Assembly (NCBI GenBank): GCA_964450715.1
Contig: CAYVFC010000136.1
Location: 1 to 21,953, forward strand
DNA from: CAYVFC01 sp964450715
GTDB taxonomy: Bacteria > Myxococcota_A > Polyangia > Polyangiales > JAFGIB01
DNA: 21,953 nt
Direction of reading: 5' to 3'
Made by a program: the position numbers and the translations under genes. This document shows positions 1 through 5,071 of the stretch, piece by piece (the first letter of the stretch is position 1; each line of letters begins with the position of its first letter). Under the pieces are notes generated by a model. It was not told the origin of the DNA and searched no databases. It saw only the letters and a program-made list of their open reading frames with translations.

Positions 1-213
1 GTGGAAGCAGCCTGCAAGACTCTGGTCACGCAGCGACTGAAGCGTTCGGGGATGCGGTGGCGCGACGAAGGCGGACAGGCGATCCTGACGCTTCGAGCCT
101 TCTGTCAGAGTGATCGTTTCGATCGCGCCTGGCGTTTGATCGCCGAGACTTATCGAAGTGTCGTGTCTTTACCCGAAAATGTGATTCCCGTGCGTCAGAA
201 GAGGGCGGCGTGA
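1..213 (+). mobile_element. ISKra4-family transposase, C-terminal fragment (cut by window edge)
   Basis: Seen: an open frame enters from the left edge and ends with TGA at 211-213. Its roughly 70 residues contain CKTLVTQRLKRSGMRW, then GGQAILTLRA and SDRFDRAW. Established knowledge: this is the usual end of ISKra4-family (DDE) transposases, where a GMRW motif is followed by an AILxLRA helix close to the C-terminus. Only this tail is present, so it cannot be said whether the gene outside the window is intact. The GTG at position 1 is just where the window begins, not the true start. The sequence just downstream (about 214-240, containing gggagttacaccc) would be the expected place for the right inverted repeat, but no left end is available for comparison. 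The serine hydrolase and TfoX remnant beyond it are probably not part of the element. Confidence 0.8.
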
Positions 214-279
214 GGCGTCAATGCGGGAGTTACACCCAAACCACTTCTCAGACATGGGGTGCGGATCGCGTTACTGTGT

Positions 280-512
280 ACCCGGAATCCGGAGAACGAA
301 ACGGTGATGTCGCCGGTCATGGCCGAGCCGTCGATGGCCCGGTTCTGCAGCCCGAAGCCGATGACCGCCTCATCGAACACGTGGTCGTAGGACCCGTTAC
401 CGACCACTTCCGGCGAGTCGCTCCGCGTGTACTCGTAGCGGATGGACGATCCCTGCTAGCCGTCGACGCCGGGAAAGACGAGCGCCTCGGCGACCGTCCG
501 GATGGCCTCGAG
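280..512 (-). pseudogene. Possible decayed coding remnant in the gap between the transposase and the TfoX remnant
   Basis: The stretch 214-549 holds no intact gene. On the minus strand one frame looks protein-like across about 512 to 280: IRTVAEALVFPGVDG, then a TAG at 456-458, then SIRYEYTRSDSPEVVGNGS and VFDEAVIGFGLQNRAIDG in the same frame. The mixed hydrophobic and acidic composition is unlike the Arg-rich shadow frames around it. I do not recognise the family. A broken gene fragment fits the surrounding debris, but chance openness in GC-rich DNA is also possible. Confidence 0.22.
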
Positions 513-549
513 AGGTGGCCGCCGTACCGGTCGTCGCGAGGGGTGTTTC

Positions 550-883
550 ATGGCCGTATCCGAAGCTTTTACTCCAGCACGTGATCGAACAGCTCGGTTC
601 CCGGGGCGAGGTATGCGCGCGGCGCATGTTCGTCGGGGCGGGGCTGTATCGCGACGGCAAGGTGTGCGGCCTGGTCGCCGAAGACGTCGCCTACCTGAAC
701 GTCGATGACTCCAACCGGGCAACGTTCGAGAGGGCCGGCTCCTCCGCCTCCAAGCACCGTGCGAACCGCGAGACCGTCGTGCCCTGCCGCGAGATCCCGG
801 GCGACGCGCTGGAAAACCCCGACGAGCTCGCCCGCCGGGCGCGGCGTTCCTTTTCCGTACGTCCTCGGGGAACGGTTTTTTAG
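550..883 (+). pseudogene. TfoX N-terminal-domain protein, frameshifted near the start
   Basis: Seen: ATG at 550 reads MAVSEAF and then leaves frame. From 572 the +1 frame reads LQHVIEQLGSRGEVCARRMF, then GAGLYRDGKVCGLVAEDVAY, LNVDDSNRATFERAGS and NPDELARRAR, ending at TAG 881-883. Established knowledge: stand-alone TfoX N-terminal-domain proteins of about 110 residues have this order (MxVSExFxxHVxEQL, ARRMFGGxGLYxDG, a (V/I)ADDxxYLKxD segment, then an EDPDEL-type end). Removing one base in gcttttactc (565-574) restores a continuous protein of typical length. A GAGGGG ribosome-binding sequence at 538-543 supports ATG 550. Related proteins are often called competence-regulator-like, but the single-domain forms have no settled function. 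A natural inactivation or a sequencing error both explain the shift. The middle (SASKHRANRETVVPC) also differs from the usual consensus. Confidence 0.75.
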
Positions 884-913
884 TATTTTGGAATTACAAT
901 ATATGCCAAAATA
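884..913. repeat. AT-rich inverted repeat after the TfoX remnant
   Basis: Seen: tattttgg at 884-891 is perfectly complemented by ccaaaata at 906-913 around a 14-nt AT-rich loop. The pairing extends imperfectly outward (T run at 876-881 against A run at 914-918). In otherwise GC-rich DNA this 45-bp AT island stands out. It could act as a terminator for the gene on the left, read from either strand, or be a promoter-bearing spacer for the hydrolase at 992. No clear -35/-10 pair was identified. Confidence 0.4.
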
Positions 914-991
914 AAAAATTCTTATCCGCTGCCGCCGTGGATGTGGACCTCGAGCTCGCGGTGTGCGAGCGAAGGAGTGAGGAGGGTGATC

Positions 992-2194
992 ATGATGAAC
1001 ATCGAGATCCACGGGACGTTCGACCGTGCGTTTGGGCAAGTGCGCGAGAACTTCGCCGAGAACTTCGCGACCCGCGACGAGGTGGGCGCGGCGGTGTCGG
1101 TCGTGGTCGAGGGTAAGACGGTGGTGGATCTCTGGGCGGGTCATGCGGATGCCGAAAGAACCCGGCCCTGGGAGCGCGACACGCTGGTGAAGGTGCATTC
1201 GGTGACGAAGGGGGTGGTTGCCATCATCGCGCATCGGTTGGCCGAGCGGGGCGCCCTGGATCTCGACGCACCGGTCGCGAAGTACTGGCCACAGTTCGCG
1301 CAGGCCGGCAAGGAAGAGCTGCCGGTGCGCTACCTACTCAGCCACCAGGCCGGGTTGCCGGCGGTGGAGGCCATGCTGCCACCGGGCTCGACGACCAACT
1401 GGGAGTTGATGGTCGACACGCTGGCTGCCCTCGCGCCGCTGTGGCCGCCGGGGGAGAAGATCGTCTACCACGCCACGACCTACGGATGGCTCGTGGGCGA
1501 GGTGATCCGGCGCGTCAGCGGAAAAACCGTCGGGCAGCTCATCCGGGAGGAGATCGCCGCTCCCCTCGGCGTCGATTTCGAGCTCGGCATGGGGCCCGAG
1601 CACGACAGCCGGACCGCCGACATCGGAGAGCCACCGGCGCCCACCGAGGGCGTCCGGTGCCTGGTGGCGAGGATCATGGAAGACCTGACCTCCGTTCTAA
1701 CGCGAGCGTTCCTACCTGCGATTCCGGCGCCGGAGTACGGCGACAACACCAGGGTCATGCGCGCAGCGGAGATTCCAGCAAGCAATGGGCACACCAACGC
1801 GCGGGCGCTCGCCAGGATCTACGCGGCGCTGCTGGCAAAGCCCGAGGGCGGTGTACAGTTACTGGGGACCGAGGCGCTGACCCGCGCGACCGAGGTTCAA
1901 ACGACGGATGTCGACGAGGTCATGCAGACCCAGGCGCACGTCGGGCTCGGTTTGTTCAGGCCGCTGCCCGAGCCGAGCCACGGAGTCGGTCCCGCGGCGT
2001 TTGGTCATATGGGCTACGGCGGTTCGCTGTCTCTCGCGGATCCGGACGCAGACCTGGGATTCGGCTACGTAATGAATCGACTGCACAAGGGGTTCTTCGA
2101 GCCCTTCGTGACGCCGGTACCGGCGTGGCACGAGTCCCCGACCCCAGACCGACGGGCACAGTCGTTGCTCGAGGCGGCCTACCGCTGCCTGTAG
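992..2194 (+). CDS. Serine hydrolase, beta-lactamase/esterase (class C-like, EstB type)
   Basis: A 400-residue protein. The active-site SxxK is HSVTKG (Ser70, Lys73). The second motif is YHATTYGW with Tyr159, and the third element is FGHMGYGGS near residue 346, matching the H/KxG position of the fold. The order and length fit the beta-lactamase-related serine hydrolases (PF00144), which include carboxylesterases such as EstB and LACTB-like proteins rather than true antibiotic-hydrolysing enzymes. SHQAGLPAV is the typical conserved stretch after the first motif. There is no signal peptide, so a cytoplasmic esterase or peptidase-like role is inferred and the substrate is unknown. The start at 992 is chosen because GGAGG at 981-985 lies 6 nt upstream; an upstream in-frame ATG at 941 lacks this support. 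ATG at 995 is an alternative. It is the only clearly intact enzyme gene in the left debris region and stands alone. Confidence 0.9.
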   Translation: MMNIEIHGTFDRAFGQVRENFAENFATRDEVGAAVSVVVEGKTVVDLWAGHADAERTRPWERDTLVKVHSVTKGVVAIIAHRLAERGALDLDAPVAKYWPQFAQAGKEELPVRYLLSHQAGLPAVEAMLPPGSTTNWELMVDTLAALAPLWPPGEKIVYHATTYGWLVGEVIRRVSGKTVGQLIREEIAAPLGVDFELGMGPEHDSRTADIGEPPAPTEGVRCLVARIMEDLTSVLTRAFLPAIPAPEYGDNTRVMRAAEIPASNGHTNARALARIYAALLAKPEGGVQLLGTEALTRATEVQTTDVDEVMQTQAHVGLGLFRPLPEPSHGVGPAAFGHMGYGGSLSLADPDADLGFGYVMNRLHKGFFEPFVTPVPAWHESPTPDRRAQSLLEAAYRCL

Positions 2195-2243
2195 CCGGGC
2201 TCGGCATCCGCCGTCGGCACCTAACGTCTCGCAACAGCGAAGC

Positions 2244-2740
2244 TGCCAGACAGACAACAGCTGGGGGAAACCGGAAGCCTTCGACCAGCAAACCTGCTTG
2301 ATCGACCGCTGCACCGGGCAGTTCGCCCCCGGAACCTATCGCTGCGCGGCGGGGTGATGCCCCGCGAGCGATGGAAACGGTTCGGGAGGCCTCGGAGGGG
2401 GGCGGGCGGCGGCGGGAACGGGAAAGGCGGCGCGGGCGAAGGGGGAGCCGCCGGTATCGGAGGTAGCGACGGCACTGCGGGCGATAGCACCGCCTCGGGA
2501 GGCGCCGCGAGCGAAGCGGAAACCGCCGGTAACCGAGGATATCCCGACGCGGGAATCGATGCAGGAAACGATCCGAACAAGTGCACTCCCGGTGACCTTC
2601 TGTGCGACCTGTCGTGCGTTCCCGATGACGATCGGAATTGAGGGAGTTGCGGAAACGACTGTACGGCAAGTAACTCGCGGTGCGACGGCCAGGGTAATTG
2701 CGTCGATTGCCTGCAAAACAGCGATGTTCATTGCCCGTCG
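2244..2740 (+). pseudogene. Cysteine-rich, Gly-rich-linker secreted protein remnant (myxobacterial-like)
   Basis: Seen: three blocks that belong to one protein but lie in broken frames. Block 1 (2244-2354) reads CQTDNSWGKPEAFDQQTCLI then DRCTGQFAPGTYRCAAG and stops at TGA 2355-2357, continuing as CPASDGNGSGGLGG. Block 2, in another frame from about 2400, is a glycine-rich linker (GGAGEGGAAGIGGSDG) followed by DPNKCTPGDLLCDLSC. Block 3 follows TGA 2639-2641 without a frame change: GSCGNDCTASNSRCDG and QGNCVDCLQNSDVHCPS. Established knowledge: extracellular proteins of myxobacteria and relatives carry this Gly-rich linker plus NCGSCGNxC cysteine motif. The TGA at 2639 sits exactly where the first Cys of NCGSCGN is expected. 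With two stops and one frameshift in a G run, this is a dead gene, not a recoded one. No start or signal peptide was found, and similarity ends about 2740 where the opposite-strand fragment begins. Confidence 0.6.
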
Positions 2741-2968
2741 CTGCGCGAGCGCCTCATTTGCCAGGCAATTCTCTTGCGTCTGGCATTCTCCGGTGAGGGC
2801 GAAACGCTTCGTTCCAGGTACGACGCCGAGCTGTTTGCCGATATCGTTGACATCCACGATGGTACGATCCTTGCGGATCAGCATCACCACGGTCGGGAAC
2901 GAGTCCCACATGAGGTGGAAAGCCGGACCGATATGCGTCTTTTCGAAGAGCTCTGTCTGCATCTGCAC
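2740..2968 (-). pseudogene. PAS-fold-like protein, N-terminal fragment
   Basis: Seen on the minus strand: from GTG 2968 (or ATG 2962) the frame reads TELFEKTHIGPAFHLMWDS, FPTVVMLIRKDRTIVDVND and GTKRFALTGECQTQENCLAN, then loses protein-like character after EALAQ near 2740. Below that it is only the antisense of the cysteine-rich remnant, although the frame stays open to 2336. An AAAGG sequence 6 nt before GTG 2968 supports the longer start. The pattern (a hydrophobic strand, RKDRTIVDVN, then two cysteines about 7 apart) resembles small PAS sensor-type proteins of deltaproteobacteria, but this is recognition from memory without alignment. I infer a truncated gene whose 3' part was lost at the junction with the neighbouring remnant. 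Confidence 0.45.
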
Positions 2969-3107
2969 AAATCGCCTTTCTCGACCCGTATGCCTTCTCG
3001 TGGCGTTGCGTCGATATCACGGCAATCGGCATCGGACCGGTCCAAAAATACCAGTTAGGCGTTCTCCGCGCCCCGATAAAAGGGGGTCGATGGGTTATCT
3101 TTCATTC

Positions 3108-3128
3108 CCATGCTATTGGGTAGCATGG
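3108..3128. repeat. Perfect hairpin, 8-bp stem with 5-nt loop
   Basis: Seen: ccatgcta at 3108-3115 and tagcatgg at 3121-3128 are exact reverse complements around ttggg. There is no T run on either side, so it is not a convincing terminator. The stretch 2969-3219 holds no gene that I can support. The hairpin is its only distinct structure, lying between the PAS-like fragment (reading left) and the cupin fragment (reading right), where it could serve as an operator or be the scar of a mobile element end. Confidence 0.45.
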
Positions 3129-3219
3129 TCCTGCGAAACGAAAACGGTATTGCCTCGCAATTTCGCGTTACACGATTTCGGGGTAAAAGAAATCTTCATT
3201 GGCTACGGGGTCGGCGAAA

Positions 3220-3480
3220 ATGATCATCGGTATGAGAACAACGCTAGACCGGCCGCTTCCTACCCATGATCACCCGCTGCACGAATTCATCGTCTGCTCG
3301 AACGAAAAGGGTGAACTGCGAGTTCCGGGAGCGAAATTCCCCTACAAGACCGGTTGTACCTTGTTCATTCCCGGGGGGGGGGTTCTCACAGCATCGCGGT
3401 TGGCGTGAACGCGGCGGTCTCCACGTCCTTTTGTTTCGACTGGCAATCTTGTAACGAGCACTTTCACGAATCGTTAATTC
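3220..3480 (+). pseudogene. AraC-type regulator cupin domain, frameshifted and truncated
   Basis: Seen: ATG 3220 begins MIIGMRTTLDRPLPTHDHPL, continues HEFIVCSNEKGELRVPGAKF and FPYKTGCTLFIPGG, then meets a run of ten G at 3373-3382. After the run the natural continuation, SHSIAVGVNAAVSTSFCFDW, is in another frame. Eight or eleven G would give an unbroken FIPGGGSHSIAVG. Established knowledge: His-Pro-(F/L)-HE-(F/I) near the N-terminus and FIP(P/G)GxxH later are the metal-site or ligand-pocket motifs of the AraC/XylS N-terminal cupin. No helix-turn-helix follows. The reading ends around 3480, just before the lipoprotein start, so at most the sensor half survives. Homopolymer slippage or a sequencing error could explain the shift, but the missing DNA-binding half shows real truncation. 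Confidence 0.55.
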
Positions 3481-3500
3481 CCTTGTTGGGCCATAAAAAC

Positions 3501-3962
3501 ATGAAAGCATTAGGCGTAATAGTCGCGATTGCTCTCCTGGCGCCGTCGTGTAAAAAGGAAGATAAGATCGGAAGAACAGAAGAATCGAACCGAAAAGAAA
3601 GGTCGGAATTAACAACGGGTGAAGAAGAACCTAACAGGAACGACGGGAACCGAGACAGAACGGTTGCCTTTACCGGAAAGGTAAACAGAATTTATTATTT
3701 GAACGAGTTCTCTGGGAAGGCCACGATCGCGGATATCGATCCGAGGTTCGTAATTGAAATAGAAATATTTAGAGAATCGCCTTCAGACGACCCGTTTTAT
3801 CCGGGAAGCAGGCAGTACATCGCGGTACATAGTCCAACTCATGTGTTTTACAAAACTGGTTCTTCGACGTCGTATGAAGGAAGGGAATTCGCGTTTTCAA
3901 TCAAAAGGAAAGGCGACGGGCGTTGGACGGGACTGAGAGCAGAAGTAGAAATGAAGAAGTAA
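3501..3962 (+). CDS. Small hypothetical lipoprotein
   Basis: A 153-residue protein. It starts MKALGVIVAIALLAPSC, a short basic n-region, a hydrophobic core and a lipobox-like LAPSC (Cys17), so export and lipid attachment are inferred. A charged, low-complexity linker (Lys/Glu/Arg/Asn-rich, about residues 18-57) follows, then a compact C-terminal domain of about 95 residues containing GKVNRIYYLNEFSGKATI, DIDPRFVIEIEIFRESPSD and VHSPTHVFYKT, probably all-beta. I do not recognise the family. The coding sequence is noticeably AT-richer than the operons to the right, which hints at a different origin. The start at ATG 3501 is chosen for the signal sequence; the frame stays open upstream only because it runs into the broken cupin fragment. 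No strong ribosome-binding sequence is visible ahead of it. It stands alone between the AraC-type fragment and the IS66 fragment. Confidence 0.7.
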   Translation: MKALGVIVAIALLAPSCKKEDKIGRTEESNRKERSELTTGEEEPNRNDGNRDRTVAFTGKVNRIYYLNEFSGKATIADIDPRFVIEIEIFRESPSDDPFYPGSRQYIAVHSPTHVFYKTGSSTSYEGREFAFSIKRKGDGRWTGLRAEVEMKK

Positions 3963-4082
3963 CCGTTCAGGGGGGATGAGCGTTTTTGATCACCTGCCGG
4001 TCGCGCGGCGATTTCCTGGATCATTTCGATCGGTTAGCGAGGGGGATCGACAGCAAGAAAAATTCGTGTTGCACACGAAAAT

Positions 4083-4338
4083 GTGCAGGACGCGGCGACA
4101 CGAATTGCTGAGCTGGAGCAGGAGCTGGCGAATAAGGTCGAGCAGATCGAGCAGCAACGCCAGCGGATCGAGCAGCTCGAGGAGTTGATCGCACAGCTAC
4201 GGGAGCGGCTTGATCGCAACTCCGGCAATTCGAGTATGCCTCCATCGAGCGACAGCCCGGAGGCGCGACAGAAAAAACGAAACAAGAGGAAGGAAGCCAA
4301 GAGGAAGCGCAAACGGGGCGGGCAACCCGGAACATGAA
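4083..4338 (+). mobile_element. IS66-family transposase (TnpC), N-terminal fragment
   Basis: Seen: from GTG 4083 about 84 residues with a heptad coiled coil (IAELEQELANKVEQIEQQ), then IAQLRERLDRNSGNSSMPPS, a Lys/Arg-rich stretch and RGGQPGT before a TGA. Established knowledge: IS66 TnpC begins with a leucine-zipper segment followed by LxxNSxNSSxPPSSD and a basic RGGQPGH motif. Deleting one A near 4331-4332 would restore GGQPGHE, after which similarity ends anyway. More than 80 percent of the usual 500-residue transposase is missing, so it is inactive debris. There is no TnpA or TnpB. The stretch 3963-4082 before it holds no gene. It stops within about 55 bp of the tRNA fragment. Confidence 0.75.
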
Positions 4339-4393
4339 GTCCCGTTGAAGTCCCGGATGGCCGAATTATGCAATAATTTCATGCGTCCCACCG

Positions 4394-4441
4394 CGGCCTT
4401 CTAAGCCGACGGTCACAGGTTCGAATCCTGTCGGGCGTGCC
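4394..4441 (+). tRNA. tRNA-Arg(TCT) 3' fragment, probable attachment-site scar
   Basis: Seen: cggccttctaagccga gives an anticodon arm with loop cttctaa (anticodon TCT). It is followed by ggtc, a complete T arm (acagg, ttcgaat, cctgt at 4416-4432), the 3' acceptor strand, discriminator G and CC. The 5' half (acceptor and D arm) is absent: the bases before 4394 are not tRNA-like. Established knowledge: tyrosine integrases commonly use the anticodon-to-3'-end half of a tRNA gene as attachment site, and leave such a 3' copy at the far end of the inserted element. With this orientation, the island would lie to the left. It is not a working tRNA. Confidence 0.7.
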
Positions 4442-4477
4442 GCTAGGCAAGGATGCGCGGTGGCGCTACTTCGCGGG

Positions 4478-4506
4478 TTGCGGGGATCGTTTTGTCATGT
4501 CATATT
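4478..4506 (+). promoter_or_regulatory. Probable promoter of the mazEF-like operon (leaderless)
   Basis: Seen: TTGCGG at 4478-4483 and CATATT at 4501-4506 are separated by 17 nt, the preferred sigma70 spacing. The antitoxin ATG begins at 4514, 8 nt after the -10-like box, which is where transcription would start. No Shine-Dalgarno sequence lies upstream of the ATG. A leaderless mRNA is the simplest reading; it is inferred, not shown. Confidence 0.4.
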
Positions 4507-4511
4507 ACATG
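4496..4511. promoter_or_regulatory. Palindromic operator candidate overlapping the -10 box
   Basis: Seen: CATGT (4496-4500) and ACATG (4507-4511) form an inverted repeat around CATATT, and the 8-mer catgtcat occurs twice 12 bp apart (4496-4503 and 4508-4515). Toxin-antitoxin operons are usually autorepressed by the antitoxin or the complex binding such a palindrome over the promoter, so this is the likely site. Confidence 0.45.
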
Positions 4512-4513
4512 TC

Positions 4514-4738
4514 ATGGCTGACAACAATGCCGCCAGGAAGAGCGTTCAGCAATACCGAGAAAGGATGCGACGCGCGGGGCTCCGTCTCGTGCAACTCTGG
4601 GTTCCGGACACGCGAAGTCGAGGGTTTGCCCAGGAGTGTCAGCGTCAGAGTCGCGTCGCAGCCAGTAATCGGCGCGCCGAAAGAGAAGTGATTCAGTGGA
4701 TTGAGGCGAACGAGGAGACCGAGGGCTGGACGCCGTGA
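4514..4738 (+). CDS. Antitoxin MazE-like (DUF3018 family)
   Basis: A 74-residue protein beginning MADNNAARKSVQQYRERMRR, then AGLRLVQLWVPDTRSRGFAQ and ECQRQSRVA, ending in an acidic tail (EANEETEGW). The RYRERMRxxGLRxVQxWVPDTRxxGFxxECxRQ signature is that of DUF3018 proteins, which sit directly upstream of MazF/PemK toxins and are annotated as MazE-like antitoxins. The basic N-terminal half is the probable DNA-binding part and the acidic C-terminus the toxin-neutralising part. The start at ATG 4514 is chosen by family length and by the promoter layout; an upstream in-frame ATG at 4460 would add residues outside the family. Its stop TGA (4736-4738) overlaps the toxin start as GTGA, so the two are translationally coupled. 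It lies immediately right of the tRNA fragment. Confidence 0.85.
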   Translation: MADNNAARKSVQQYRERMRRAGLRLVQLWVPDTRSRGFAQECQRQSRVAASNRRAEREVIQWIEANEETEGWTP

Positions 4739-5067
4739 AACGCGGGGATCTCGTCGTGGTCGCGGTACAGGGGGACTACGGCAAGCCGCGGCCCGTCGTG
4801 ATCGTGCAGTCCGATCTTTTCAACGAGACGCATTCGAGCGTCACGCTGGCGCCCGTGACCAGCACAATCGTCGACGCCCCGCTCTTTCGAGTGACTGTCG
4901 AGCCATCCAAGGTAAACGGACTGCAATCGATTTCACAGGTCATGGTGGACAAGGTAACTACTGTGAGACGAAAACGGATCGGTCGAAGAATCGGTAGCCT
5001 CGAGGAAGAAGCCTTGCTGCGCGTGAACCGTTCCTTGGCACTGTGGTTCGGAATGGCAGGCGGCTGA
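4735..5067 (+). CDS. mazF: MazF/PemK-family mRNA interferase toxin
   Basis: A 110-residue protein with a GTG start: MKRGDLVVVAVQGDYGKPRP, VVIVQSDLFNETHSSVTLAP and VMVDKVTTVRRKRIGRRIG. The opening (K/R)RGD(L/I)(V/W), the KPRPVV(I/V)VQ strand and a late (V/I)DKxxT segment are the hallmarks of the MazF/PemK endoribonuclease fold, and 110 residues is normal. The expected role is cleavage of single-stranded RNA at a short recognition sequence, held in check by the antitoxin encoded just upstream with a 4-nt overlap. All conserved segments appear intact, so it is probably active when free. The propeller gene begins 4 nt after its stop, which may place a third gene under the same autoregulated promoter. 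Confidence 0.9.
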   Translation: MKRGDLVVVAVQGDYGKPRPVVIVQSDLFNETHSSVTLAPVTSTIVDAPLFRVTVEPSKVNGLQSISQVMVDKVTTVRRKRIGRRIGSLEEEALLRVNRSLALWFGMAGG

Positions 5068-5071
5068 TACC

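Noticed and set aside
1441..2301. 286-codon frame overlapping the serine hydrolase.
   Set aside because: Arg/Gly-rich shadow of the +1 frame; the hydrolase frame has all active-site motifs.
2355..2641. UGA recoding (selenocysteine or reassigned codon) for the two in-frame TGAs.
   Set aside because: Normal genes in the window end with TGA, a separate frameshift is also needed, and no Sec insertion structure was seen.
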